Source: Immundisolibacter cernigliae
Lineage (GTDB): Bacteria > Pseudomonadota > Gammaproteobacteria > Immundisolibacterales > Immundisolibacteraceae
DNA: 64,000 bases
Direction: 5' to 3'
NCBI RefSeq assembly: GCF_001697225.1
Contig: NZ_CP014671.1
Location: 434,001 to 498,000 of the forward strand
Below, one piece after another: positions 35,612 to 45,121 of this stretch. Below the pieces are notes generated by a model that ran no database searches, had not been told where the DNA came from, and worked only from the letters and a program-made list of their open reading frames with translations. The number at the start of each line of letters is the position of its first letter. Within the stretch, counting starts at the first letter, position 1. A program made the position numbers and the translations under genes.

Positions 35612-35848
35612 TCAGCGCTTTTGGACCACGATGCGGAAGCGCTCGCCGTCCTGGCTCGCCTCGACCAGCAGGTCGCCGGACTGTTCACAGAAGGCCGCGA
35701 AATCACCCGGCGCCTTGGCGTCGGTGGCGATCACCCGCAGGCGCTGGCCGCTGTGCATGGTGTTCAGGGCGCGGCGGGCCTTGAGCACAGGCAAGGGACA
35801 CAGCAGGCCGCTGGTGTCGAGTTCCTGGGTAATGGACGATTCGGTCAT
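35612..35848 (-). CDS. TusA/SirA family sulfur-carrier-like protein
   Basis: 78 residues. The signature LDTSGLLCPLPVLKARRAL has the active cysteine C17 in the CPxP motif, and the second half GDFAAFCEQSGDLLVEASQ fits the TusA fold. TusA relays sulfur for tRNA 2-thiouridine; paralogues serve other sulfur transfers. Which applies here is unknown. Convergent with the reductase gene and divergent from bepA. Confidence 0.92.
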   Translation of the reverse strand: MTESSITQELDTSGLLCPLPVLKARRALNTMHSGQRLRVIATDAKAPGDFAAFCEQSGDLLVEASQDGERFRIVVQKR

Positions 35849-35927
35849 GGGGGCTGTGCAGTGGCGTAACTCCGGCTAAAGCATACTGTCTTAGCCGATA
35901 CCGTTCGCCCTGCCCTTGCGCCCGTCC

Positions 35928-37391
35928 ATGCTGCGTCGCCTCGTCTGCCTTGTCCTGTGCCTGTGCCTGCCGGTCGCGCAGGCGGAAATTGCCTTGCCCG
36001 AAATTGGTGACGCCGCCGGCGGGCTGCTGTCCGAACAGCTCGAACAGCGCATCGGCGTGACCTTCATGCGCCAGGTTCGCCAGGGCCTGCCGGTGCTGGA
36101 CGATCCGCTGGTCGCCGGTTATGTGGCCGGACTGGGCCAGCGTCTTGGCCGCAACAGCGGTGACGGGCAGCGCGGCTTCAGCTTCTTCGTGGTGGTCGAC
36201 CCCACGCTGAACGCCTTCGCCGGCCCGGGCGGCCATATCGGCGTACACAGCGGCCTGATTCTGACCACCCAGACCGAGGACGAGCTGGCCTCCGTGCTTG
36301 GCCACGAAATCGCGCACGTCACCCAGCGGCACCTGCCGCGCGCCTTCGAGCACCAGCAGCGCATGACCATGCCGACCATCGCGGCGATGCTGGGCGCCAT
36401 CATCCTGGGCGCGTATGGCGGCGGCGACGCGGGCGTGGCGGCCATCACCGCCGTGCAGGCCGGCGCGGTGCAGAACCAGATCGACTTCACCCGTCAGAAC
36501 GAGTCCGAAGCCGACCGCATCGGCATCCAGACCCTGGCAGCCGCCGGCTTCGACGCCCGTGCCATGGCCGATTTCTTCGGACGCATGCATCAGGCATCGC
36601 GGTTCTCGGCCGGCGAACAGCTGCCGGCCTTCCTGCGCACCCACCCGGTGACCCTGGATCGCGTCGCCGAGTCACGGGACCGGGCGCAGCGCATGCCCGG
36701 CCGCCGCCTGCCGGACAGCGGCATGTTTCTGCACATGGGCGAGCGCGTGCGAGTGCTGACCGCCAGCGGGCCGGCCGAGGCGCTGCGCTACTACGAACAG
36801 AACGCCATGCCCGGTGAGGCGCAGGCGGCACGAGCGTGGCGCTACGGCGAGGCGCTGGCGCTCATGCGCGCCGGCCGTATCCCGGCGGCGGGCGAGCGGC
36901 TGATCGCCCTGCGCACCGAAGCGCCCGAGTTCCTGCCGTACCAGGTGGCGCAGGTGGAGCTGGCCCTGACCGCCAATCAACCGGCGGCCGCCAGCGCGCT
37001 GGCACGCGCCGACCTGAAACTCTACCCGGGCAATCAGGCCCTGATGATCCTGCTTGCCGAGGCGGAACTGCGCACCGGCCATCCGGCAGCCACGCGCGCC
37101 CTGCTCGGCGACCAGGCACACCAGGCAGACCCCGCGCCGCAGGTTCTGGAGCTGCTGGCGCGGGCCGCCGACCAGCGCGGCGACAAGATCGAGGCCTTCC
37201 AGATGCGGGCCGAATACCATGTGCAGAACGGTCGTCTGGAGCTGGCCATGGAGCAACTGCGCCGGGCCAGCAAGCTGCAACCGATTGCGTTTGCGCAGCT
37301 GGCCACCATCGAGGCACGCCTGCGCCAGCTGCAGGACGACCTGGAATTCGAGCGTCAGTTCTTCGGCCGCCGCGCATTGACCGTGAACTGA
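35928..37391 (+). CDS. bepA: BepA-like periplasmic M48 metalloprotease with TPR domain
   Basis: 487 residues from ATG 35928 (the upstream TTG lacks a ribosome site), the same length as E. coli BepA/YfgC. Signal peptide 1-19 (VCLVLCLCLPVAQA). The zinc motif is H126-E-I-A-H130 (VLGHEIAHVTQ), with the third ligand region NESEADRIGIQ; C-terminal TPR repeats from about residue 310. In E. coli it chaperones and degrades outer-membrane proteins such as LptD with the BAM complex. Confidence 0.93.
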   Translation: MLRRLVCLVLCLCLPVAQAEIALPEIGDAAGGLLSEQLEQRIGVTFMRQVRQGLPVLDDPLVAGYVAGLGQRLGRNSGDGQRGFSFFVVVDPTLNAFAGPGGHIGVHSGLILTTQTEDELASVLGHEIAHVTQRHLPRAFEHQQRMTMPTIAAMLGAIILGAYGGGDAGVAAITAVQAGAVQNQIDFTRQNESEADRIGIQTLAAAGFDARAMADFFGRMHQASRFSAGEQLPAFLRTHPVTLDRVAESRDRAQRMPGRRLPDSGMFLHMGERVRVLTASGPAEALRYYEQNAMPGEAQAARAWRYGEALALMRAGRIPAAGERLIALRTEAPEFLPYQVAQVELALTANQPAAASALARADLKLYPGNQALMILLAEAELRTGHPAATRALLGDQAHQADPAPQVLELLARAADQRGDKIEAFQMRAEYHVQNGRLELAMEQLRRASKLQPIAFAQLATIEARLRQLQDDLEFERQFFGRRALTVN

Positions 37392-37455
37392 CGGCCGGCC
37401 GACAAACCCCACCACGCCGCTGGCGATCCAGGGCCCCGCCGTGCGGCGGCGCCCC

Positions 37456-37622
37456 GTGGGAGCGGCGCCCTCGCCGCGAATTCGAAGCACGGCCCCTGCG
37501 GCCTGAAGATTCGGCCCAGGGACGGGCCTCCCACGCCCGGCCGATGGGTGGTGAAAATCATTCGGCCCGAGGGCGGGCCTCCCACGGGGTTTTCTTGTGG
37601 GAGCGGCACACCCGCCGCGAAT
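37456..37622. repeat. REP/BIME cluster, four units
   Basis: A units at 37456-37480 and 37597-37622 and B units at 37509-37534 and 37560-37585, the same two families as at 13675-13924. They occupy the 275-base gap between convergent bepA and valS and may stop transcription from both sides. Nothing else is seen in the gap. Confidence 0.88.
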
Positions 37623-37666
37623 CGGACCGCCGGCAGCGTGATTCGGCTCACGCCGCCCCGTGCCTT

Positions 37667-40600
37667 TCAGCCCGCCAGCGCAGCCATCCGTTCGCGCTGC
37701 GCGACCAGCGTCGCGCGCTGCTCGGCGAATTCCGCAAGACGTGCCCGCTCGGTGTCCACGACATCCTGCGGCGCCTTGTCGACGAAGGCCGGGTTGGCGA
37801 GTCTGGCCTCGGCACGAGTGATGGCTTGCTCGAGCTTGACGATTTCCCGGCCCAGGCGGTCCATTTCTGCACTGGCGTCGACCAATCCTTCCAGCGGCAG
37901 GCGCACGGTCAGGTCGCCGACCAGCGCCATGGCCGCCTGCGGCGCGGCTGCGTCGGTCACCCACTCGACGCTGGCCACGCGGGCCAGGCGGCGCAGCAGG
38001 TGTTCGTTGCTTTCCAGGCGTGTGCGCACGTCGCCGTCGCCGCTGAGCAGCACCGGCACCGGCTGCCCTGGCGGCAGGTTCAGTTCCGCGCGCAGGTTGC
38101 GCACGGCGCGCACCACCTCGACCAGCAGGCCGATCTGGGCGACGGCTTCGGCGGTTTCTTCCGCGTCCTGATCGAAGTCCAGGGCCAACGGCCAGGCTGC
38201 CAACATGATCGTGTCGCCCTTCTTTCCGGCGCGCGGCGCTACCTGCTGCCAGATCTCCTCGGTGATGAAGGGGATCAGCGGGTGCGCCAGGCGCAGCAGG
38301 GCTTCCAGCACTTCGACCAGGGTCCGGCGCACACCGAGCGTGTGCGCCGGATCGGCATCCGGCTCCTGCAACACCGGCTTGGCCAGTTCGATGTACCAGT
38401 CGCAATACCCGCCCCAGGCGAACTCGTACAGGGCGCTGGCCACGTAATCGAGCCGGTACTCGGCGATCGCCGCGTCCACCTTGGTGATCGTCTCGGCAAG
38501 ACAGCGGCGAATCCACCGTTCCGCTGGCCCGTAGCGCACCGGCTCGGCGGGCAGCGGTGGCATGCCCTCGGTGTTCATCAGCACGAAGCGGGCGGCGTTC
38601 CACAGCTTGGTGCAGAAGTTGCGGTAACCCTCGCAGCGGGCCAGATCGAACTTGATATCCCTGCCCAGCGTTGCCTGCGAGGCAAAGGTGAAGCGCAGCG
38701 CATCGGTGCCGTAGGCCGGGATGCCCTGCGGGAACTGCTTGCGCGTGGCCTGCTCGATCTTTTTGGCCATCTGCGGCTGCATCAGGCCGGCGGTGCGCTT
38801 GGCGATCAGCGTGTCCAGGTCCACGCCGTCGATGATGTCCAGCGGGTCCAGCACGTTGCCCTTGGACTTGCTCATCTTCTGACCTTCGTGATCGCGTACC
38901 AGGCCGTGCACGTAGACCGTGCGAAACGGCACGTTGTCGTCTATCCCGACGTCGACGTCGGGGTCGACGACAACATCGGCGTCGGCGTCGGCGTCGGCCG
39001 GGCGCATGACCAGACCCATCATCACCATGCGGGCGACCCAGAAAAAGATGATGTCGAAGCCCGTGACCAGCACGTCGGTCGGGTAGTAGCGCTTGAGTTG
39101 CAGCGTCCGATCAGGCCAGCCCAGCGTGGAGAACGGCCACAGCGCCGAGCTGAACCAGGTGTCGAGCACGTCCTCGTCCTGCGACAACGGCAGGTCGGCC
39201 GCAAGATTGTGACGGGCGCGCACGTCGGCCTCGTCGTTGCCGGCATAATCCTTGCCGTCGAGGTCGTACCAGACCGGAATGCGGTGCCCCCACCAGATCT
39301 GCCGGCTGATGCACCAGTCCTGGATGTTCTCCAGCCACTGCGCGTAGGTCTTTTCCCAGTTGTCCGGAATCAGTTTGATGTTGCGGGAGCGCACGGCTTC
39401 CAACGCCGGCCGGGTGATGGCTACCAGCCCGCCGGGGCCGGGCTTACCGTCCTGACGTGTCTCGCGCGTCAGGTCCACGTACCACTGATCGGTGAGATAG
39501 GGCTCGAGCACCGCGCCGGAGCGGTCGCCGCGGGGGACGGCATGGCGGTGTTCCTTCACTGCTTCGAGCAGCCCGGCGGCGCCGAGGTCGGCGACGATCT
39601 GCTGGCGCGCGGCGTAGCGGTCGAGGCCGCGGTATTTCTGTGGGATCAGTTCGATGGTCCAGGCGCCCTCAAGCGGCGCGCCGGAGTGCATCCGTAAGCC
39701 GTCCTCGTCAGGGGGACCAAGTTTGAGATCGTCTGCTCGGAGTTCCTTGATCTGCGCATCTTCAGTGAGGACGTTGATCAGTCCCCCGTTGGGCAGCGTC
39801 GCGAATACCGGTTCATCCCGATGTCGCAGCCAGACCTGGTAGTCGTTGAAATCGTGCGCCGGGGTGATCTTCAGACACCCGGTGCCAAAGGCCGGGTCCA
39901 CGTAATCGTCCGCGATGACCGGAATCTGCCGGTCGCACAGCGGCAGCTGCAAAGCCTTGCCGATCAGGTGCCGATAGCGTTCGTCGTCCGGGTGCACGGC
40001 CACGGCGGCGTCGCCCAGCAGCGTTTCCGGGCGCGTGGTGGCGACGGTCAGGTAGCCGCTGCCGTCCGCCAGCGGATAGCGGATGTGCCACAAGTGGCCG
40101 GGCTCTTCCTCGCTGACGACCTCGAGGTCCGACACCGCCGTGCGGAGCACCGGGTCCCAGTTGACCAACCGCTTGCCGCGGTAGATCAAACCGTCCTCAT
40201 GCAGGCGCACGAACACTTCGGACACGGCCTTGGACAGGCCGGCGTCCATGGTGAAGCGCTCGCGCGACCAGTCGCAGGAGGCGCCCAGCCGGCGCAGCTG
40301 GCGCGTGATGGCGCCACCGGACTCGGCCTTCCACTGCCATACGCGCTCCAGGAACGCCTCACGGCCCAGGTCGTGACGGGATTGGCCTGCAGCGGCGAGC
40401 TGGCGCTCGACCACCATCTGCGTGGCGATGCCGGCGTGGTCGGTGCCGACCTGCCACAGCGTGTCCCGGCCCTGCATGCGCGCGTGGCGGATGAGCAGGT
40501 CCATCACCGTGTTGTTGAAGGCATGCCCCATGTGCAGGCTGCCGGTGACGTTCGGCGGAGGGATGACGATGCAAAAGGGGTCTTCGCCGGTGCCGGATGG

Positions 40601-40675
40601 CTTGAAGTGGCCGGCACGTTCCCACTGGTCGTACCAGCGCTGTTCGATGGCTGCGGGGTCGTAGTTCTTGTCCAT
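37667..40675 (-). CDS. valS: Valyl-tRNA synthetase
   Basis: 1002 residues. Class I motifs: H48-M-G-H51 ([11 protein letters not shown]) and KMSKS in [15 protein letters not shown]. The editing domain ([20 protein letters not shown]), the stretch [18 protein letters not shown] and a C-terminal coiled-coil arm ([20 protein letters not shown]) are all present. Between MVMMGL and [10 protein letters not shown] there is an acidic repeat insert, [19 protein letters not shown], encoded at about 38936-39004 by GTCGGC and GTCGAC repeats, longer than the short linker in E. coli. Downstream of holC and an unknown gene. Confidence 0.97.
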   Translation of the reverse strand: MDKNYDPAAIEQRWYDQWERAGHFKPSGTGEDPFCIVIPPPNVTGSLHMGHAFNNTVMDLLIRHARMQGRDTLWQVGTDHAGIATQMVVERQLAAAGQSRHDLGREAFLERVWQWKAESGGAITRQLRRLGASCDWSRERFTMDAGLSKAVSEVFVRLHEDGLIYRGKRLVNWDPVLRTAVSDLEVVSEEEPGHLWHIRYPLADGSGYLTVATTRPETLLGDAAVAVHPDDERYRHLIGKALQLPLCDRQIPVIADDYVDPAFGTGCLKITPAHDFNDYQVWLRHRDEPVFATLPNGGLINVLTEDAQIKELRADDLKLGPPDEDGLRMHSGAPLEGAWTIELIPQKYRGLDRYAARQQIVADLGAAGLLEAVKEHRHAVPRGDRSGAVLEPYLTDQWYVDLTRETRQDGKPGPGGLVAITRPALEAVRSRNIKLIPDNWEKTYAQWLENIQDWCISRQIWWGHRIPVWYDLDGKDYAGNDEADVRARHNLAADLPLSQDEDVLDTWFSSALWPFSTLGWPDRTLQLKRYYPTDVLVTGFDIIFFWVARMVMMGLVMRPADADADADVVVDPDVDVGIDDNVPFRTVYVHGLVRDHEGQKMSKSKGNVLDPLDIIDGVDLDTLIAKRTAGLMQPQMAKKIEQATRKQFPQGIPAYGTDALRFTFASQATLGRDIKFDLARCEGYRNFCTKLWNAARFVLMNTEGMPPLPAEPVRYGPAERWIRRCLAETITKVDAAIAEYRLDYVASALYEFAWGGYCDWYIELAKPVLQEPDADPAHTLGVRRTLVEVLEALLRLAHPLIPFITEEIWQQVAPRAGKKGDTIMLAAWPLALDFDQDAEETAEAVAQIGLLVEVVRAVRNLRAELNLPPGQPVPVLLSGDGDVRTRLESNEHLLRRLARVASVEWVTDAAAPQAAMALVGDLTVRLPLEGLVDASAEMDRLGREIVKLEQAITRAEARLANPAFVDKAPQDVVDTERARLAEFAEQRATLVAQRERMAALAG

Positions 40676-40701
40676 GGGGCGGCGCCGGCAGCGGCGCGGG
40701 A

Positions 40702-41280
40702 TCAGGCGGTGGGTGGGGTGCCGGCCAGCAGTTCGCGCAGGCGGGTATCGAGCTCCTCGCGCACGGCGCCACGCAGGCGCTGTTCGGTCAGGGCCAGCTC
40801 GTGCGCGAGGCGCCGCTCCAGGCCATTGCCGATTTCGGCCAGCAGCGCGTGCAGCAGGGCCTGTGCATCCGCGTCGGGCGGCTCGACTGCGGCAAGGGGC
40901 GGGGGGCTTAGCGGATCGGTCGCGCCGGCTGGCGGCAGTGGCGAGGTGCTTTCTGTCTCGACCTGTTCGGGCGCGCTCGCGTCAGCCCAGGGCAGCGGCA
41001 AATCGTCCTCTTGAAGCGGCGGCGCCGCGACGGCGGGCACATCCGGCGCCGGCTCGGACAGCGGCTGCTCGAGCGGCTGCGGGACACGAAAGTCGTAGAC
41101 CTGCTCGCCAGGCGTGGGCTTGGGCGTGAAGTCGATGTCGAACACGAACTCCGGCGTTGCCTGCCCTGTCCCCTCGCTGGCCGACGCATCGGTGCGCAGG
41201 CGACCGGGCACGACGATTTCGGTCAGGGTCGGGATGTCGTCGTCGTCCGGCAGTTCCGGGTCACGGATTTCGCCGTTCAT
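40702..41280 (-). CDS. Acidic, proline-rich protein of unknown function between holC and valS
   Basis: 192 residues. N-terminus [20 protein letters not shown], a disordered Pro/Ala/Glu-rich middle, then a charged C-terminal helix [20 protein letters not shown] to [12 protein letters not shown]. It overlaps holC by 4 bases and precedes valS by 26, so it is translated from the same message. No family is recognised; a coiled-coil adapter is a guess. Confidence 0.75.
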   Translation of the reverse strand: MNGEIRDPELPDDDDIPTLTEIVVPGRLRTDASASEGTGQATPEFVFDIDFTPKPTPGEQVYDFRVPQPLEQPLSEPAPDVPAVAAPPLQEDDLPLPWADASAPEQVETESTSPLPPAGATDPLSPPPLAAVEPPDADAQALLHALLAEIGNGLERRLAHELALTEQRLRGAVREELDTRLRELLAGTPPTA

Positions 41281-41705
41281 GCGCCACCTCCGAACGTGTG
41301 CTGGCGCAGCGGATAGCCGCGCTCGCGGTAAAAACGGTAGCGCGCCCGGGCGCGGTCGCGGCCCGGCGGATCGGCCGGCACCAGCTCCAGCACGCGCCGA
41401 AAACCGCTGAAGAAATGCGGTACCTCGTCAGCCAGGTTCAGCAGTACCTCGCCCGGCTGTGCCGGCGGCTGCCAGCCGATCCAAACCGGCGCCCGGCCGG
41501 GCATGCCCACCAGCCGGTGCGGCACGAAGGAACCGGCGCTGAAACTCCACAGCCGGGCGTCGAGCGCGTGGGCGGCCGCCTCGTCCGCCACGTGCACATG
41601 CACCTCGCCGCCGCGCCGGTGGACCGTGTCCAGCAGGCGGCAGACGAACTGCTGCGGGTCGGGCGGCGGATCGCCCTCCAGCACGTAGAAATCGACCTCC
41701 GCCAT
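41277..41705 (-). CDS. holC: DNA polymerase III, chi subunit
   Basis: 142 residues: MAEVDFYVLEGDPPPDPQQF, then HALDARLWSFSAGSFVPHRL and PGEVLLNLADEVPHFFSGFR, ending YRFYRERGYPLRQHTFGG. These are the chi-family landmarks. Chi links the clamp loader to single-strand binding protein. Gene order pepA-holC-valS is common in proteobacteria; the ATG touches the pepA stop codon. Confidence 0.93.
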   Translation of the reverse strand: MAEVDFYVLEGDPPPDPQQFVCRLLDTVHRRGGEVHVHVADEAAAHALDARLWSFSAGSFVPHRLVGMPGRAPVWIGWQPPAQPGEVLLNLADEVPHFFSGFRRVLELVPADPPGRDRARARYRFYRERGYPLRQHTFGGGA

Positions 41706-43186
41706 CAGCCGGCGACGCGGTCCAGCAGGTACTGCACCAGCAGACCCACCGGCCGGCCGGTGGAGTTCTTGTCCTTGCCGGACTTCCAGGCGGTGCCGGC
41801 AATGTCCAGGTGCGCCCAGCGCAGTTTTTCCGTGAAGGCCGACAGGAAGGCCGCCGCGGTGATGGTGCCGGCCTCGCGCCCGGCCACGTTGGGCAGGTCG
41901 GCGAAGGGGCTTTTGAGCTGCTCCTTGTAGTCGTCCCACAGTGGCAACTGCCAGGCGCGGTCGTGCGCCGTGCGCCCGGCGGCGAGCAGCGCGTCGATCA
42001 GCTTCTGGTCGTTGCCCAGCAGGCCGTGGGCGTGGTTGCCGAGCGAAACCACGCAGGCACCGGTGAGCGTGGCGATGTCGATGACGGCGTCCGGCTTGAA
42101 GCGCTCCACGTAGGTCAGCGCATCGCACAGCAGCAGGCGGCCTTCGGCGTCGGTGTTCAGAATCTCAACCGTCTTGCCGGCCATGGTTTTGACGATGTCG
42201 CCCGGCTTGACGGCGTTGCCGTCGGGCAGGTTCTCGCTGGCCGGGATCACGCCGATCAGGTTCACCGGCAGCTCCAGCAGCGCCGCGGCCTTGAGCGTGC
42301 CCAGCACCGAGGCGGCGCCGCACATGTCGAACTTCATCTCGTCCATGCCGGCGGCGGGCTTGATGGAGATGCCGCCCGAGTCGAAGGTCACGCCCTTGCC
42401 GACCAGCACCAGCGGCGCCGCCTTGGGCTTCCCGCGCAGGTGCTTGAGCACGATCAGCTTGGGCGGCTGGCGACTGCCCTGCGCCACCGCCAGCAGCGCG
42501 CCCATGCCCAGCTCGCGCATCTGCGCCTCTTCGAGCACTTCGATATGCAGGTCGTGCGCCTTGGCAAGGGCCTGCGCCTGCTCGGCCAGATAGCTCGGCG
42601 TGCACACATTGGCCGGCTGGTTGCCCAGATCGCGCGCCAGCGTCACCCCGGCGGCGATGGCCTGGCCCTGCTTCAGGGCGGTGTCGAGTGTCTTGGCCTG
42701 ACGGGCGCCGCAGCCGATGGCGAGTGTCTTCAGGTGCTGCTTGCCCGGTTCGCGCTTGTACTCGGTGAAGCGGTACAGCGCGTGATCAGCGGCCGCGACG
42801 GCCGTGCGCACGCGCCAGGCTTCGTCGTGTCCGGCAACGGCAAGTTCCGCAAGGTAAAGAGCCGCATCGGCGCCGTGCAGCCGGCCCAACGCGGCAGCAG
42901 CGGCAGCGACGATGCGCTGATAGGTGCCTTCGTGCAGCTCGCCGGCCTTGCCGCAGCCGACCAGCAGCACGCGTTCGGCCTTGATACCGGAAAGGCCGCG
43001 CAGCAGCAGCGTCTCGCCCGGCTTGCCGCTGATGTCACCGGCCTTGACTGCCGCGCTGATGGCGCCATCGGTGGCCTTGTCGAGCAGCTTGGCCGACGGC
43101 GTCAGGGCGCGCGAGGCGAACACGCCGGCCACCACGCAGCCGCCCGGCTGATCGGTGACGGGCAGACGGGTGAGCTCGAATTGCAT
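41705..43186 (-). CDS. pepA: Leucyl aminopeptidase A
   Basis: 493 residues, M17 family. Metal ligands K264, D269, D287, D346 and E348 in LVGKGVTFDSGG, KFDMCGAA and NTDAEGRL. Removes N-terminal residues from peptides; in E. coli it is also an accessory DNA-binding protein in Xer recombination at ColE1 cer and a regulator of carAB. xerC is present in this window, but no link is implied. First gene of the pepA-holC-(unknown)-valS run. Confidence 0.96.
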   Translation of the reverse strand: MQFELTRLPVTDQPGGCVVAGVFASRALTPSAKLLDKATDGAISAAVKAGDISGKPGETLLLRGLSGIKAERVLLVGCGKAGELHEGTYQRIVAAAAAALGRLHGADAALYLAELAVAGHDEAWRVRTAVAAADHALYRFTEYKREPGKQHLKTLAIGCGARQAKTLDTALKQGQAIAAGVTLARDLGNQPANVCTPSYLAEQAQALAKAHDLHIEVLEEAQMRELGMGALLAVAQGSRQPPKLIVLKHLRGKPKAAPLVLVGKGVTFDSGGISIKPAAGMDEMKFDMCGAASVLGTLKAAALLELPVNLIGVIPASENLPDGNAVKPGDIVKTMAGKTVEILNTDAEGRLLLCDALTYVERFKPDAVIDIATLTGACVVSLGNHAHGLLGNDQKLIDALLAAGRTAHDRAWQLPLWDDYKEQLKSPFADLPNVAGREAGTITAAAFLSAFTEKLRWAHLDIAGTAWKSGKDKNSTGRPVGLLVQYLLDRVAG

Positions 43187-43362
43187 TGAAAAGGCGCTCC
43201 GCTATTGGGTTTGCGGCATTCTAACAGGCCACCGCAGAGGCTCTGGGGGCGAGGGCGCGGGAGCGACCGGCGCAAAAACACCTCACTGGCAGGGTACGCC
43301 CACCGCCTGCTGTGCGTTAATCCGCACCTGGACATAATGACCGCCCGCACGAGGAGACGATC

Positions 43363-44604
43363 ATGACCGACCCCGCCCCCGCCATGAGCGGAGCCGTCAA
43401 GGCGATTCTGATCGGCCTGGGCATCGTCGTGCTGGCCGGCGGCGCTGCGCTGGTGCTGATCAGGCCCGGCGCCTCGTCCTGTCAGGGCGTGTTCGAGCAG
43501 ACCGCGCCGAGGCTCGAGGCGAATATCGAGCTGATAAAAAACAAGGGCGGCTTCGCCGTCAGCCAGGAAAAGGTGCAGGAACTCACCGAAGGCGCCCAGA
43601 AAGTGGGCCTGCACCTGAAGACCTGCTGCAGTGTGCTCGAAGGCGGCAAGCTGAACCCGGACCAGTTCCAGCAGTGCATTGCGCGGGCGTCTGCGTACGA
43701 CCGGCAGATCGCGGAAACGGCCCGCCAGGTAGATGTCGCCGCCACGGCACAGGCGCAGGGCCAGACCGCTGTCGTCGAGCAGCAGAAGACGCAGATCGCC
43801 AGCAGCCTGAAAAGCGCCGCCAGCGAGGTGACGGCGCTTGGCCGGCAGGTCGCCCAACTGGCCCCACAGCCATCCGGCCAGCCTGACGCCACCACCCGCA
43901 GCGGCTCGGAGCGCGAGCCCAACGACAACAAGACGAGCGCCGCCGAGATCGCCATCGACACACCCATCGAGGGCGAGATTGCCAGCACCGAGGACAGCGA
44001 CAACTTCAAGTTCACGTCGGGCGCCCGCGTACGCGAGCGGGTCATCGTCAGACTGGAAAACCGCTCCGACACGCTGCGTCCGTACGTGAAGGTGTTCGGG
44101 CCCGACAAGGCCGCGCTGCAGGAGGCCTACAGCGGCACCGCCGGCGCCGATACGGAACTGGCCTTCACGGCCGAGCCGGGCAAGCTCTACTACGTCGAGG
44201 TCAACCCCTATGGCACTAGCGGCAACTACACCTTAAGTGCCCTGCCGCAGGCGGCATACGACCGCTTCGAACCCAACGACGATCCGATCCGCGACACGCC
44301 AAGCGCCATCACCGTCGGTGAAAGCATCGACGCCAACATCCTGGACGAGCAGGACAAGGACTGGTACCGGCTCGCCGCGGCGCCCGGCGAATCCTTGCGG
44401 ATAACCCTGGAAAACCGCTCCACGACGCTGCGCCCCCACGTGGTCGTCTACAACGCCCAGCGATCCCAGATCAAGGAAGGCTACGACGGCACCGTCGGAG
44501 CGTCGCTGGATTTCAGCGTCGATACTACCGCCGACTTGACGTATTACCTTGAGGTCAAGCCATTCAGCAGCGGTTCAGGCAGCTACCGCCTCACGGTGCA
44601 ATGA
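43363..44604 (+). CDS. Membrane-anchored protein with two PPC-like domains
   Basis: 413 residues. One membrane anchor near 14-34 (AILIGLGIVVLAGGAALVLI) puts the rest in the periplasm. A cysteine-containing helical region (about 39-150; CQGVFEQTAPRLEAN, HLKTCCSVLEG) is followed by a linker and two similar beta domains, REPNDNKTSAAEIAIDTPIE (from about 185) and FEPNDDPIRDTPSAITVGES (from about 304). Each has the EPND opening and LRPYVKVFGP / LRPHVVVYNA core of bacterial pre-peptidase C-terminal (PPC) domains. No peptidase domain is attached. Divergent from pepA. Confidence 0.85.
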   Translation: MTDPAPAMSGAVKAILIGLGIVVLAGGAALVLIRPGASSCQGVFEQTAPRLEANIELIKNKGGFAVSQEKVQELTEGAQKVGLHLKTCCSVLEGGKLNPDQFQQCIARASAYDRQIAETARQVDVAATAQAQGQTAVVEQQKTQIASSLKSAASEVTALGRQVAQLAPQPSGQPDATTRSGSEREPNDNKTSAAEIAIDTPIEGEIASTEDSDNFKFTSGARVRERVIVRLENRSDTLRPYVKVFGPDKAALQEAYSGTAGADTELAFTAEPGKLYYVEVNPYGTSGNYTLSALPQAAYDRFEPNDDPIRDTPSAITVGESIDANILDEQDKDWYRLAAAPGESLRITLENRSTTLRPHVVVYNAQRSQIKEGYDGTVGASLDFSVDTTADLTYYLEVKPFSSGSGSYRLTVQ

Positions 44605-44626
44605 ACAGGCCGGCCCCGGTTTGCCG

Positions 44627-45121
44627 TCACACCTGATACAGGTCGAAATACGACGGCACGCAGTCGCTGAGCAGGGTGATTTTCTTTTTGGCGATCCGCC
44701 ACGCGCCCGACTGGCCAGTCAACAGGTAGTCGTAAAAGCCGAACAGGCTGCTGGCGGCTTTTTCCTTGTAGCTGTCCACGCGCCAAGTGGCGTGCACGGT
44801 CAGGCTGCCGGCGTTGCTGCCCAGCAGGCGCACGTTGTGCACGGCGTGACACGTGCGCGGCAGCACGCGGTGCGCCGGGGCGGCGGCCGACTGGATGCGC
44901 CAGACGCGCTCTTCGAGTCCGGCCCGGCTGTCGTAGTAAACCAGCGAAACCTCGCCGCCGGGGTCCGCCGTCGGCACGTCCTCGCTTTTCCAGGCCGGCA
45001 CCCAGAACTCGCAGTCCGGCGTGTACAGCGCCAGCCAGTCGTCCCAGCGGCGCTGGTCGAGCGCCGCCGCCTCGTCGAACAGCAGGCGCTGGGCCTGATC
45101 GAGCAGTTCGACGTTGGTCAT
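44627..45121 (-). CDS. Aromatic dioxygenase, beta subunit (BenB-like)
   Basis: 164 residues; the ATG overlaps the alpha stop by 4 bases. Landmarks are LLFDEAAALDQRRWDDWLAL, YTPDCEFWVPAW and SLVYYDSRAGLEERVWRIQS, typical of benzoate/toluate-type small subunits. Forms the alpha3beta3 oxygenase with the upstream subunit. Convergent with the PPC-like gene, 22 bases apart. Confidence 0.92.
   Translation of the reverse strand: MTNVELLDQAQRLLFDEAAALDQRRWDDWLALYTPDCEFWVPAWKSEDVPTADPGGEVSLVYYDSRAGLEERVWRIQSAAAPAHRVLPRTCHAVHNVRLLGSNAGSLTVHATWRVDSYKEKAASSLFGFYDYLLTGQSGAWRIAKKKITLLSDCVPSYFDLYQV

Noticed and set aside
40908-41529. Tandem GC-rich repeats in the holC/unknown gene region as a CRISPR or minisatellite
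   Set aside because: No regular spacing or repeated unit; the pattern is coding bias of Pro/Ala/Glu-rich protein.
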